Under the pieces are notes generated by a model that was given only the letters and a program-made list of their open reading frames with translations, did not search any database and was not told where the DNA came from. Shown one piece after another: positions 24,786 to 31,879 of a DNA stretch of 39,427 nucleotides. The position numbers and the translations under genes were made by a program. Numbering within the stretch: the stretch's first letter is position 1; the number at the start of each line of letters is the position of its first letter. Source of the DNA: an uncultured Brevinema sp. (lineage in GTDB: Bacteria; Spirochaetota; Brevinematia; Brevinematales; Brevinemataceae); assembly GCA_947038195.1 (NCBI GenBank), contig CAMQVI010000009.1, forward strand, positions 1 through 39,427, given 5' to 3'.

Positions 24786-25379
24786 ATGGAAAAATTATCA
24801 AGAAAAGATCAAGCGCTACAAACAGAGCAGAAAATCATCAAAGCGACACTCAAATTACTAAAAAGTAAATCTTTTCAACAACTTCAAATTAAAGATATTT
24901 GTGGACAGGCTGACGTTTCTATAGGGAGCTTTTATCATTATTTTGATAATAAACAAGGGATTATTGTTAAAATTTTAGATTTGTATTCAGAACGATTTGT
25001 CACGAAGATTCGATCTCATAAACTCCCTTCTTCTCAAGAAAAACTGGTAGTTATTTTTCTTGAATTTTGTCATATCGCAGAAAAATTAGGGGCAGATCTT
25101 GTTTTAGAGATTTTTATCCATAATGTTATTGCTTATGATAATTTTTTCCTTTCAAGAGAAAGACCCTTGTTTTTATCTATTCTCCAGTGCATTAAAGACT
25201 TACAAGAAAAAGATTTATTATTAGTTCAAGAATCAGAAGAAAAAATAACAAGTATGCTCATTATCTTTTTTCGAGGATTTTTATATGAGTGGGGCTTATG
25301 CCGTAATGCATATTCTCTAGCCGATGAAATTTCAAAACAGCTCAATAGATATTTACCTGTATTCATTAAGTCTGTATAG
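24786..25379 (+). CDS. TetR-family transcriptional regulator
   Basis: Repressor-type protein of about 197 aa. The N-terminal helix-turn-helix is clear (KIIKATLKLLKSKSFQQLQIKDICGQADVSIGSFYHYFDNKQGII), ending in the standard YHYFxNKxG signature. The C-terminal ligand/dimer domain is not specific to a known subgroup. The first ATG (24768) has no ribosome site and starts 8 bp from the palindrome; the ATG at 24786 has AAGGG about 8 nt upstream and is preferred. It is divergent from the alkylsulfatase gene and most probably represses that gene and itself through the shared palindrome. Confidence 0.88.
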   Translation: MEKLSRKDQALQTEQKIIKATLKLLKSKSFQQLQIKDICGQADVSIGSFYHYFDNKQGIIVKILDLYSERFVTKIRSHKLPSSQEKLVVIFLEFCHIAEKLGADLVLEIFIHNVIAYDNFFLSRERPLFLSILQCIKDLQEKDLLLVQESEEKITSMLIIFFRGFLYEWGLCRNAYSLADEISKQLNRYLPVFIKSV

Positions 25380-25412
25380 CACATCGCATGTGACAGCACC
25401 TTTTAATATATC

Positions 25413-25441
25413 CTCCTTCTTAATCAAGAGGGAGTTTTTTT
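25413..25441 (+). terminator. Intrinsic terminator of tetR
   Basis: 9-bp stem CTCCTTCTT / AAGAGGGAG (one G-U pair), 4-nt loop and a run of seven T. Confidence 0.85.
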
Positions 25442-25456
25442 ATTTTTCCTAACAGT

Positions 25457-25534
25457 TTGTCCATATACATTATCACCTACTATAATAAGCAATTGTATCC
25501 TGTTATTATAGTATCCATTGGTGCCCATAGGGCA
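25457..25534 (+). promoter_or_regulatory. Candidate promoter and GC-rich leader hairpin of the MFS gene
   Basis: TTGTCC, 18 bp, TATAAT at 25457-25486 would give a leader of about 165 nt before the MFS start at 25659. Within it TGCCC-ATA-GGGCA (25522-25534) is a small GC-rich hairpin that stands out in AT-rich surroundings and is followed by GGAAGGTGAAAT. I could not match it to a known riboswitch. The rest of the gap to 25658 shows nothing I can name. Confidence 0.35.
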
Positions 25535-25658
25535 GGAAGGTGAAATATCTTGCGATAATTTAGATATTTGTATTAATTATTCCTATATTACATTAGAACT
25601 ATTTTTGTGAATGAACTAACAAAAAACAATATTCTATAAATTTAAGGAGTGAGTGACT

Positions 25659-26869
25659 ATGGATGAAAATAAAAATATACGTTTGATGGTACTCTTTGGA
25701 GCTATTATTTGTAACATGACAGCGGGATTTTTTTATAGCTGGAGTGTGTATGTAGGACCTTTAGTTCAAAAAAATGACTGGAATATAGGAGACACAGGTT
25801 TAGCATTCTCTATTGCAACATGTATGATTCCATTAGCTATGATAGGTGCCTCTAAGGTGACTTTGAAAATTGGAGCAACGAAGATGGTGCTTTTAGGGGG
25901 ACTTTCACTAGTTTTAGGGCTTATTGTTAGTGGATTTGCTACTCATATTATGATACTTTATCTTGGGTATGGAATATTGGGAGGTATTGGTGTTGGTGTT
26001 ATCTATGGCACCACTAACGCTACTTGTGTTAAGTGGTTTCCCGATAAAAAAGGAACAGTATCAGGTATGGTAGTTGCAGGATTTGGTTCAGGGTCTGTTC
26101 TTTTTCCCCAATATGTACAAAAATCATAGGACCTTTAGGGCCTTCTCGCACCTTATTTGCACAAGCTGTCATAACAATGATTATTATATCTATGGGAGCA
26201 CCTCTTTTGAAAATGGCAGCAGATGATTATAAACCTAAAGGGTGGTCTCCTTCTGTAGTTTCAGGATCTATAGATGATAGCCATAACTATACATCACGTG
26301 AGATGATTAAAGTCCCTCAATATTGGTTTTTACTTATTATGTATTTATTTACCAATATGTCAGGACTATTTATTATTGGAAATGTATCTCCTATTAGCCA
26401 AGAGATTGCAGGGCTTACCCCCGTTAAAGCGGGTCTGATTGTAAGTATTTTATCCATAACAAATACCGTAGGTCGTTTTATAGGGGGAGCCGCTACCGAT
26501 AGGCTTGGAGCCGAACGTGTTATTGCAGTCATTTACATTATAAATACAGTATTACTTTTAAGTTTAAGCTTTATGCATAATTTTTTACTAATTGCCTTGG
26601 CTATTTCTGGACTTGCAATTTGTTTTGGAGCTATGATGGGTTCTTATCCTTCTATCGTTATTGATTACTTTGGAGGAAAGTACTTTAGTTCAAACTATGC
26701 GTTTGTTTTCTTAGCATATAGTATAGGTGGGCTTTTAGCGGGATTCATAGTTAATACATCTATTGCACGTACAGGAAGCTATCACCTTGCCTTTATGATT
26801 ATTGGAGGCTCTTGTGTTATTGGTGCTATTATGGCACTCTTTGCCAAAAAACCTATTTATAAGGGATGA
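25659..26869 (+). pseudogene. MFS transporter of the oxalate/formate antiporter (OFA) group, frameshifted
   Basis: Two frames make one twelve-helix MFS protein of about 403 aa. The first (25659-26129) has helices 1-5 with the OFA-type GAIICNMTAGFFYSWSVYVGPL and ends after GFGSGSVLFPQYVQKS. The second (from about 26102, shifted frame) continues SPICTKIIGPLGPSRTLFAQAV and runs to 26869 with the remaining helices. The shift falls in the run CTTTTTCCCC at 26100-26109: one extra T or C restores the frame. It could be a true inactivating mutation, a slippage-controlled switch, or a sequencing error in a homopolymer. Everything else is intact, so decay is recent if real. The second part has an internal ATG (26177) but no ribosome site. 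GTG 25653 is an alternative start. Substrate cannot be told; formate, oxalate or other small organic acids are typical. Confidence 0.85.
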
Positions 26870-26992
26870 CAATATAGTAAAGCATCTTTTGATTCCTGTA
26901 AAAATACTGTAACAAATTGCCTTTTAGAATTTAATTAAGTATCTTATATATATATGATATATATTATATTATATATATTAAGGAGTCTAGGT

Positions 26993-27427
26993 ATGAAAAT
27001 TTTAATCTTATGTTTTTTTATGTTATTGAATTCTCCCCTTTTTTCACACACTTTGTATAAAAAATCAGTTTTTGATCATGAAACAACGATACAAAAAATC
27101 AAAAAAATTATGGCAGACAATAGCTTAGAAATTCTTATAAGTATAGATCATGGTAAATCTGCTAAATTGAATAAGCTATATATGCCCCCATCTGTTGTGA
27201 TGATATTTGGTAATGCACAGTTGAACACTTCACTTATGCAAGACAATCCTGCGTGGAGTATTCATTTACCATTTGAAGTGGCGGTATATAACGATTCCAA
27301 AGGATATACGTGGATAGCGATGCCTGATGTCAAAAAATATGAGAAAAAACTAAAACCATCTACAGAGCAAAAAAACAAACTATCTTTTATAAAATCATTA
27401 TTAAATAAAATTTTAACTCTAAAATAA
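26993..27427 (+). CDS. Exported DUF302 protein
   Basis: Small protein of about 144 aa with a Sec signal peptide (ILILCFFMLLNSPLFS, cleavage near FSHT). The remainder matches the DUF302 pattern: ISIDHGKSAKLNKLYMPPSVVMIFGNAQLNTSLMQDNPAWSIHLPFEVAVYNDSKGYTWIAMPDV, where the family shows I-DH near the start, the IFGNP-T-LM core and L-LP-W-D-G downstream. The biochemical role of DUF302 is not established to my knowledge. AAGGAG lies 7 nt before the ATG at 26993; the frame opens earlier at 26954 but that part would precede the signal peptide. The upstream 50 bp is almost pure TA alternation. Alone between the MFS gene and a terminator. Confidence 0.82.
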   Translation: MKILILCFFMLLNSPLFSHTLYKKSVFDHETTIQKIKKIMADNSLEILISIDHGKSAKLNKLYMPPSVVMIFGNAQLNTSLMQDNPAWSIHLPFEVAVYNDSKGYTWIAMPDVKKYEKKLKPSTEQKNKLSFIKSLLNKILTLK

Positions 27428-27441
27428 AAATGTGTTAAATA

Positions 27442-27469
27442 AAAAAAGAGAGTCTAGACTCTCTTTTTT
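27442..27469. terminator. Terminator, perfect 28-bp palindrome
   Basis: Arms AAAAAAGAGAGTCT and AGACTCTCTTTTTT, 14 nt after the DUF302 gene stop. Hairpin loop would be formed by the central bases. Confidence 0.88.
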
Positions 27470-27629
27470 AATGTCAATTTATATATTCCAGCTAGAATTC
27501 CCCTTATTATTCTCTCATAAATAAAATGCCCTAAATATCTCCATAACATAAACCTCAAAGACTAAATAATAATCTCAACTCTGTTTTTCAGTCTATAAAA
27601 TAGGCAAAAAACCCCATAAGGTTATTATT

Positions 27630-27658
27630 TTGACAAAAAAATAAGTTCCTTGTATAAT
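27630..27658 (+). promoter_or_regulatory. Consensus promoter of spmB-spmA
   Basis: Exact TTGACA and TATAAT with a 17-bp spacer, 34 bp before the spmB start. Confidence 0.85.
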
Positions 27659-27692
27659 AATTAAATCGTTTATTATTTAGAAGGAGGTAACG

Positions 27693-28238
27693 ATGTTTGT
27701 CGAAATTATGCAAACCATCTCACTGTATTCTGTACCACTTATTATTTTACTGATTCCTATGTATGCGCTTTTTGTCAAAAAGGTAAAGGTGTACGAGGTA
27801 TTTTGTGAGGGGGCTAAGGAAGGTTTTGATACAGCTATTCGTATTTTACCATTCCTTGTAGCAATGTTGTTCTCTATTGGAGTCTTGAGAATGTCAGGAG
27901 CACTTGATATGTTCATTGATTTCACGAGACCCTTCTTTGCACAGATAGGCTTACCTAGTGAATTATTACCCATGTTTGTTATGCGTCCTCTTTCTGGAGG
28001 GGCGGCTCAAGGAGTACTTGTAGACCTTTTAGAAGCTTACGGTCCAGATTCCTTTATAGGAAGAGCTGGTTCTACCATGTACGGTTCTACAGAAACTACC
28101 CTATATGTTTTAGCGGTGTATTTTGGTTCTGTTGGTGTTATAAAAGCTAGGCATGCGGTAGCTGCTGGATTTATGGCAGACGCTGCTGGAATGATTTCTG
28201 CTGTTATCGTTACTGCTATCATCTTTGGATCTATGTAG
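27693..28238 (+). CDS. spmB: SpmB-like membrane protein (nucleoside-recognition Gate domain)
   Basis: Integral membrane protein of 181 aa, same size as Bacillus SpmB. The Gate-domain residues are present: VYEVFCEGAKEGFDTAIRILPFLVAML, GLPSELLPMFVMRPLSGGAAQG and GSTETTLYVLAVYFGSV. SpmA/SpmB affect spore core dehydration in Bacillus, but the pair is widespread in non-sporulating bacteria, where its transport role is unknown. AGGAGG lies 7 nt before the ATG. spmA follows after 9 nt. The order spmB-spmA is the reverse of the Bacillus order. Confidence 0.9.
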   Translation: MFVEIMQTISLYSVPLIILLIPMYALFVKKVKVYEVFCEGAKEGFDTAIRILPFLVAMLFSIGVLRMSGALDMFIDFTRPFFAQIGLPSELLPMFVMRPLSGGAAQGVLVDLLEAYGPDSFIGRAGSTMYGSTETTLYVLAVYFGSVGVIKARHAVAAGFMADAAGMISAVIVTAIIFGSM

Positions 28239-28247
28239 GAGGTTCCC

Positions 28248-28835
28248 ATGATTAATTATATTTGGTTTTCTTTTATTTTTATTGGTTTTGTAGCCTCTTT
28301 TCTAACAGGCGATATACAAAAAGTTACGGATGCAAGTTTACTCTATGCTAATTCAGCAGTAGAGCTTGCTATAGGTTTAGTAGGGACTATTTCTCTATGG
28401 TGTGGATTGATGAAAATAGCCGAAGAGGCTGGACTTGTCAAAAAACTAGGGGATTTTCTTAAACCTGTCATGATTCGATTGTTTCCCGATGTTCCCCCAG
28501 ACCACCCTGCTATGGGTAGTATGGTAGCTAATATCGCTGCTAATGTTTTTGGTTTAGGCAATGCTGCTACACCCTTAGGGCTAAGAGCAATGAAAGATCT
28601 TCAAACCCTATCAGACGATAAAAAAACGGCAACGAATGCTATGGTAATGTTTCTCGCTATTAATACTTCTTCTGTTACCTTGATTCCTTCTAGTGTACTC
28701 GCTTTAAGAGTAGCTGCTAGCTCTTCGAATCCTACAGAAATTATTGCTCCTACCATTTTAGTAACGACTATTTCTACCCTAGTAGCTATTGCAGCGGCTA
28801 AACTTTTCCAAAATATGAAAATGTTTAATAAATAA
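28248..28835 (+). CDS. spmA: SpmA-like membrane protein (nucleoside-recognition Gate domain)
   Basis: Integral membrane protein of 195 aa. It carries the SpmA signature: AVELAIGLVGTISLWCGLMKIAEEAGL, then PDVPPDHPAMGSMVANIAANVFGLGNAATPLGLRAMKDLQ and an AINTSSVTLIPSSVLALR segment, all typical. AGGAGG lies 5 nt before the ATG, 9 nt after spmB. The two half-proteins resemble the single-chain YjiH-like Gate proteins and probably form one complex. Function in a non-sporeformer is unproven; the following cell-wall recycling gene hints at envelope precursors (inference). Confidence 0.92.
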   Translation: MINYIWFSFIFIGFVASFLTGDIQKVTDASLLYANSAVELAIGLVGTISLWCGLMKIAEEAGLVKKLGDFLKPVMIRLFPDVPPDHPAMGSMVANIAANVFGLGNAATPLGLRAMKDLQTLSDDKKTATNAMVMFLAINTSSVTLIPSSVLALRVAASSSNPTEIIAPTILVTTISTLVAIAAAKLFQNMKMFNK

Positions 28836-28855
28836 ATAAATAAAAATTAAACAAT

Positions 28856-28884
28856 AAAAAAGAGAGCTTTTGGTTCTCTTTTTT
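28856..28884 (+). terminator. Intrinsic terminator after spmA
   Basis: Stem AAAAAAGAGA / TCTCTTTTTT with a 9-nt loop. The next gene starts only 24 bp later, so some read-through into ldcA is likely. Confidence 0.85.
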
Positions 28885-28907
28885 ATTGATTGCTAAAAGG
28901 ATGTGAT

Positions 28908-29834
28908 ATGACTATAGGAAAAAAACTAGAAAAAGGACAAACCATAGGTATTATAGGAGTTTCTTCTTCTGTTTCAGACCTTAGCACTATTGATAAAGGA
29001 GTACAATCTCTAATATCTCTGGGCTACAAGGTAAAACTAGCTCCTAGCATAAAAAACAATCATTATAACTTCCCTAGTGATAGGGAAACAAGAGCTAAAG
29101 AATTAGAAAACGCTTTTTTAGACCCATCAATCGATGCTATCATGGCAATGAGAGGGGGCTTTGGGGCTATTCATATTCTTGATAAAATAGATTACACTAT
29201 TTTCCAAAAAAATCCCAAAATCTTTATTGGCTATAGTGATTTGACTACCCTCCAAAATGCCTTATATAAAAAAGCGGGTCTTATCAGTTTTCAAGGTCCC
29301 ATGCTGACTTCTAATTTTGCAAAAGACAATCATTCTTCTTTTTGTAATGATTCCCTTTTTGGAATGATTTCTGGGGAGCATAAAAAAATCATCGATTCTT
29401 TTGATATTTTAGTAAGGGGCAATTCTCCTTCTATCGTAGAAGGCACGATGATAGGGGGCAATCTCATCACCTTTATGACCCTAATGGGGACTCCCTATGA
29501 GCCAGATTTTGAGGATAAGATTTTGTTCTTTGAAGATATTGGAGAACAGACTTACTCTATTGATAGAGCCTTATCTCAGCTCCTACTTTCTGATAAATTA
29601 AAAACGGTAAAAGCTTTTATATTTGGCGATTTCAGTGACTGCACGAGACAAAATGATACAGAACAAGAACTATACCCTCTTATTAGAGATAGACTAGAAA
29701 GCTTAAATATTCCTATTATTTCAGGGATTCCAGCAGGACATTGTATCCCTATGCTCACCCTCCCTATAGGAGCTAAAATAAAAATAGACCTAGATAATAC
29801 CAGTCTAAGTTTAACTCAAGAGGTGGTACAATGA
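28908..29834 (+). CDS. ldcA: Muramoyltetrapeptide LD-carboxypeptidase (peptidase S66)
   Basis: Cytoplasmic serine peptidase of about 308 aa that removes the terminal D-alanine from murein tetrapeptides during cell-wall recycling; the MccF branch of the same family detoxifies peptide antibiotics. The nucleophile is Ser110 in FIGYSDLT; the partner Glu is in FFEDIGEQTYSIDR and the His in GIPAGHCIPM. MRGGFGA precedes, as is usual. The ATG at 28908 has AAGGA 6 nt upstream; the open frame begins with TTG 28890. It overlaps the M20 gene by 4 nt (ATGA), so the two enzymes are coupled and may act in sequence on imported peptides. Confidence 0.92.
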   Translation: MTIGKKLEKGQTIGIIGVSSSVSDLSTIDKGVQSLISLGYKVKLAPSIKNNHYNFPSDRETRAKELENAFLDPSIDAIMAMRGGFGAIHILDKIDYTIFQKNPKIFIGYSDLTTLQNALYKKAGLISFQGPMLTSNFAKDNHSSFCNDSLFGMISGEHKKIIDSFDILVRGNSPSIVEGTMIGGNLITFMTLMGTPYEPDFEDKILFFEDIGEQTYSIDRALSQLLLSDKLKTVKAFIFGDFSDCTRQNDTEQELYPLIRDRLESLNIPIISGIPAGHCIPMLTLPIGAKIKIDLDNTSLSLTQEVVQ

Positions 29835-30997
29835 ATGATTCCATAAAAAAGATAGAACCTTGGCTCATAGAAGTGAGAAGGGATTTTCACAAGCATCCCG
29901 AACTAGGCTATGAAGAGTTTAGAACTTCCCAAAAAATAAAAGAGTACCTTCAAGAAATGGGATTAACTCCTATAGCTATTGCTAAAACAGGAGTTTATGC
30001 AGACATAAAAGGTAAGGATTCTTCTATTAAGATAGCTATAAGAGCTGATATAGACGCTCTCCCTATCCAAGACAATAAAGATTGTCCTTATAAATCCACT
30101 GTTGCAGGTAAAATGCACGCTTGTGGACATGATGCCCATACGACTATCGTTTTAGGAATAGCCAGCATACTAAGTAAAAATCCCCCTCCCTGTGATATAA
30201 GATTAATGTTCCAACCAGCAGAAGAGACCATAGGGGGTGCTGAACCCATGATAAAAGAAGGGGTTTTAGAGGGCGTCCACGGCGTTTTAGGGCTACATGT
30301 TGATCCACACATAGAAGTAGGGCATATAGGCATCAAGTATGGGGTAATGAACGCCTCTTCCGATATGATTACTATTATTTTGAGAGGGAAGAGTGGACAT
30401 GGGGCTTATCCTGTAGAAACAGTAGATGCTGTCGTAATGGCAGCTGCCGTTATTCAAAATCTTCAAACTATTATTTCTCGTAATGTAGATGCTAGAGAGG
30501 CAGCAGTCCTTTCCTTAGGCTCTATCCATGGAGGAACAGCCAGAAATGTCATCGCCGATGAAGTCATCATAGAAGGCACGATTAGAACCCTTAATCCCGA
30601 AGTCCGTGAGTATATCAATGAACGAATGGTAGAGGTTATCGATGCTACTACTAAGGCTTTTGGAGGAACAGGAGAATATATTAGAAATAAAGGTTATACC
30701 TCCCTCATCAATCATGATTTCGTTGTAGATCTCATTAAAGAAAACGGAATCCAGCTCTTAGGAGAGGACAAGGTTACCACTAAGAAATTTCCTAATATGG
30801 GTGTGGAAGATTTTGCCTATTTCATAGAAAAAACTCCAGGAGCTTTTTTCAATTTAGGGGTAGGGAACAAAGCACGAAAAATCACAGCCTCCGTCCATAA
30901 TGAAAATTTTGATATAGATGAAAAAGCGCTTGCTCTAGGTGTGGAAATGCAACTAATAAATATAGATGCCTTTTATCAATATTTTTCAAATCTTTAA
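29831..30997 (+). CDS. M20D metal-dependent amidohydrolase (amino-acid N-acyl hydrolase type)
   Basis: Peptidase M20 subfamily D protein of 388 aa. Relatives release amino acids from N-acyl, hippurate or indole conjugates, or deacetylate N-acetyl-diaminopimelate. Metal ligands are evident: Cys98 and His100 in MHACGHDAH, the Glu pair in FQPAEETIGGAEP (131-132), His in GLHVDPHI and the late His in SVHNENFDID. The lid/dimer domain sits between about 180 and 295 (IILRGKSGHGAYP start). The ATG lies inside the ldcA stop (4-nt overlap). Pairing with an LD-carboxypeptidase makes a murein-peptide or diaminopimelate substrate attractive, but sequence alone cannot decide. Confidence 0.9.
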   Translation: MNDSIKKIEPWLIEVRRDFHKHPELGYEEFRTSQKIKEYLQEMGLTPIAIAKTGVYADIKGKDSSIKIAIRADIDALPIQDNKDCPYKSTVAGKMHACGHDAHTTIVLGIASILSKNPPPCDIRLMFQPAEETIGGAEPMIKEGVLEGVHGVLGLHVDPHIEVGHIGIKYGVMNASSDMITIILRGKSGHGAYPVETVDAVVMAAAVIQNLQTIISRNVDAREAAVLSLGSIHGGTARNVIADEVIIEGTIRTLNPEVREYINERMVEVIDATTKAFGGTGEYIRNKGYTSLINHDFVVDLIKENGIQLLGEDKVTTKKFPNMGVEDFAYFIEKTPGAFFNLGVGNKARKITASVHNENFDIDEKALALGVEMQLINIDAFYQYFSNL

Positions 30998-31033
30998 AAT
31001 TTTCAAAAACCCCATTAAAAGGCTCTTGCTGTA

Positions 31034-31735
31034 GGAGATGAAAATACAATTAATGAATAATGACTTTTGCCCCAAAAATCTTTAAGAATAATAATTTTAT
31101 ATTTTTAGAAAATAAAGCTCCAAAAAGTCATCTTCATTCTAAAGATATTTTTGATATTTTCAAAATATTTAAAAAGATTTTATTCTGGAGATGAAAGTAC
31201 AAAAATAAATAATGACTTTTTGTTTCAATCTTTTCCAAAAAATCGTTAAAAAGATAGTTTTATAATTTAAAAACAAAATATCCGTTCCCAATGAAAATTT
31301 TCAGAATATTTAAAAAATTTAAAAATCTTTGGAGATGAAAATACAAATTATGAATAATAATTTTCAATCCCAATATTTTCAAAAAAATCTTTAATAAAGA
31401 TAATTTTATACTTTTAAAAAACGAAGTTCAAAAAACCATCTCCATTTTCATGAAATTTAAAAAATCTTGTTGTGGAGATGAAAATGCAATTAATAAATAT
31501 AGACTTTTTGTTTTAATGTTTTCCAAAAAAAATAGATGGTGATTTGTTATTCCAATATTTTCAAAAAACGAAGCTCAAAAAAATCATCCCGTTTTAAAAA
31601 ATATTTAAAAACTCTTGAAAATGGGAATAAAAATGATAAATAATGACTTTTAATCTTAATAATTCGAAAACAATCATTGAAAATGAGTGTAAATATGAAC
31701 ATAAAATGACTGTTTTAAAAAAAAGAGTCATTTTA
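31034..31735. repeat. Degenerate ~145-bp tandem repeat array, four to five units
   Basis: The 798 bp between the M20 gene and the terminator at 31796 hold no gene. Units start with GGAGATGAAAATACAA or close variants at 31034, 31187, 31331 and 31474 (periods 153, 144, 143), and a fifth, weaker one near 31615. Each unit continues with TGAATAATGACTTTTT-like, CCAATATTTTCAAAAAA-like, AGATAATTTTATA-like and AAAACGAAGCTCAAAAAATCAT-like blocks in the same order. TGACTTTT early and AAAAGTCAT later in a unit can pair (clear in unit 1), and the last unit ends with a 9-bp hairpin AAAATGACT / AGTCATTTT (31703-31734). No open frame is maintained. Confidence 0.8.
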
Positions 31736-31795
31736 TTGATAAAATAGTCAATTATATGATCTAATTTCCATGGATCCTATCTAAGAATACAATCA

Positions 31796-31826
31796 AAAAA
31801 GCCCCTAAAAATCTTAGGGGCTTTTT
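31796..31826. terminator. Terminator of the ABC-F gene (works in both directions)
   Basis: 13-bp stem AAAAAGCCCCTAA / TTAGGGGCTTTTT with a 5-nt loop, about 55 bp past the minus-strand ABC-F stop. The stop itself is flanked by two tandem TCTCAATCAA units (31854-31873) and a matching inverted ATTGAGATT. Confidence 0.9.
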
Positions 31827-31879
31827 ATATTTTTTTAGGGACATCTTGATTAGTCTCAATCAATCTCAATCAATTGAGA

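Noticed and set aside
25480-25658. Cobalamin or other known riboswitch before the MFS gene
   Set aside because: GGTGCCC...GGGC and GGTGAAAT recall cobalamin elements, but the remaining conserved blocks, including the B12 box, are missing.
26821-26845. Sigma-54 type -24/-12 promoter (TGGCAC...TTGC)
   Set aside because: The GG-GC spacing is two bases too short and the site is inside coding sequence; I found no convincing sigma-54 promoter in the window.
31034-31735. CRISPR array
   Set aside because: Units of about 145 bp are degenerate along their whole length, with no short exact repeats alternating with unique spacers, and no cas genes are present.
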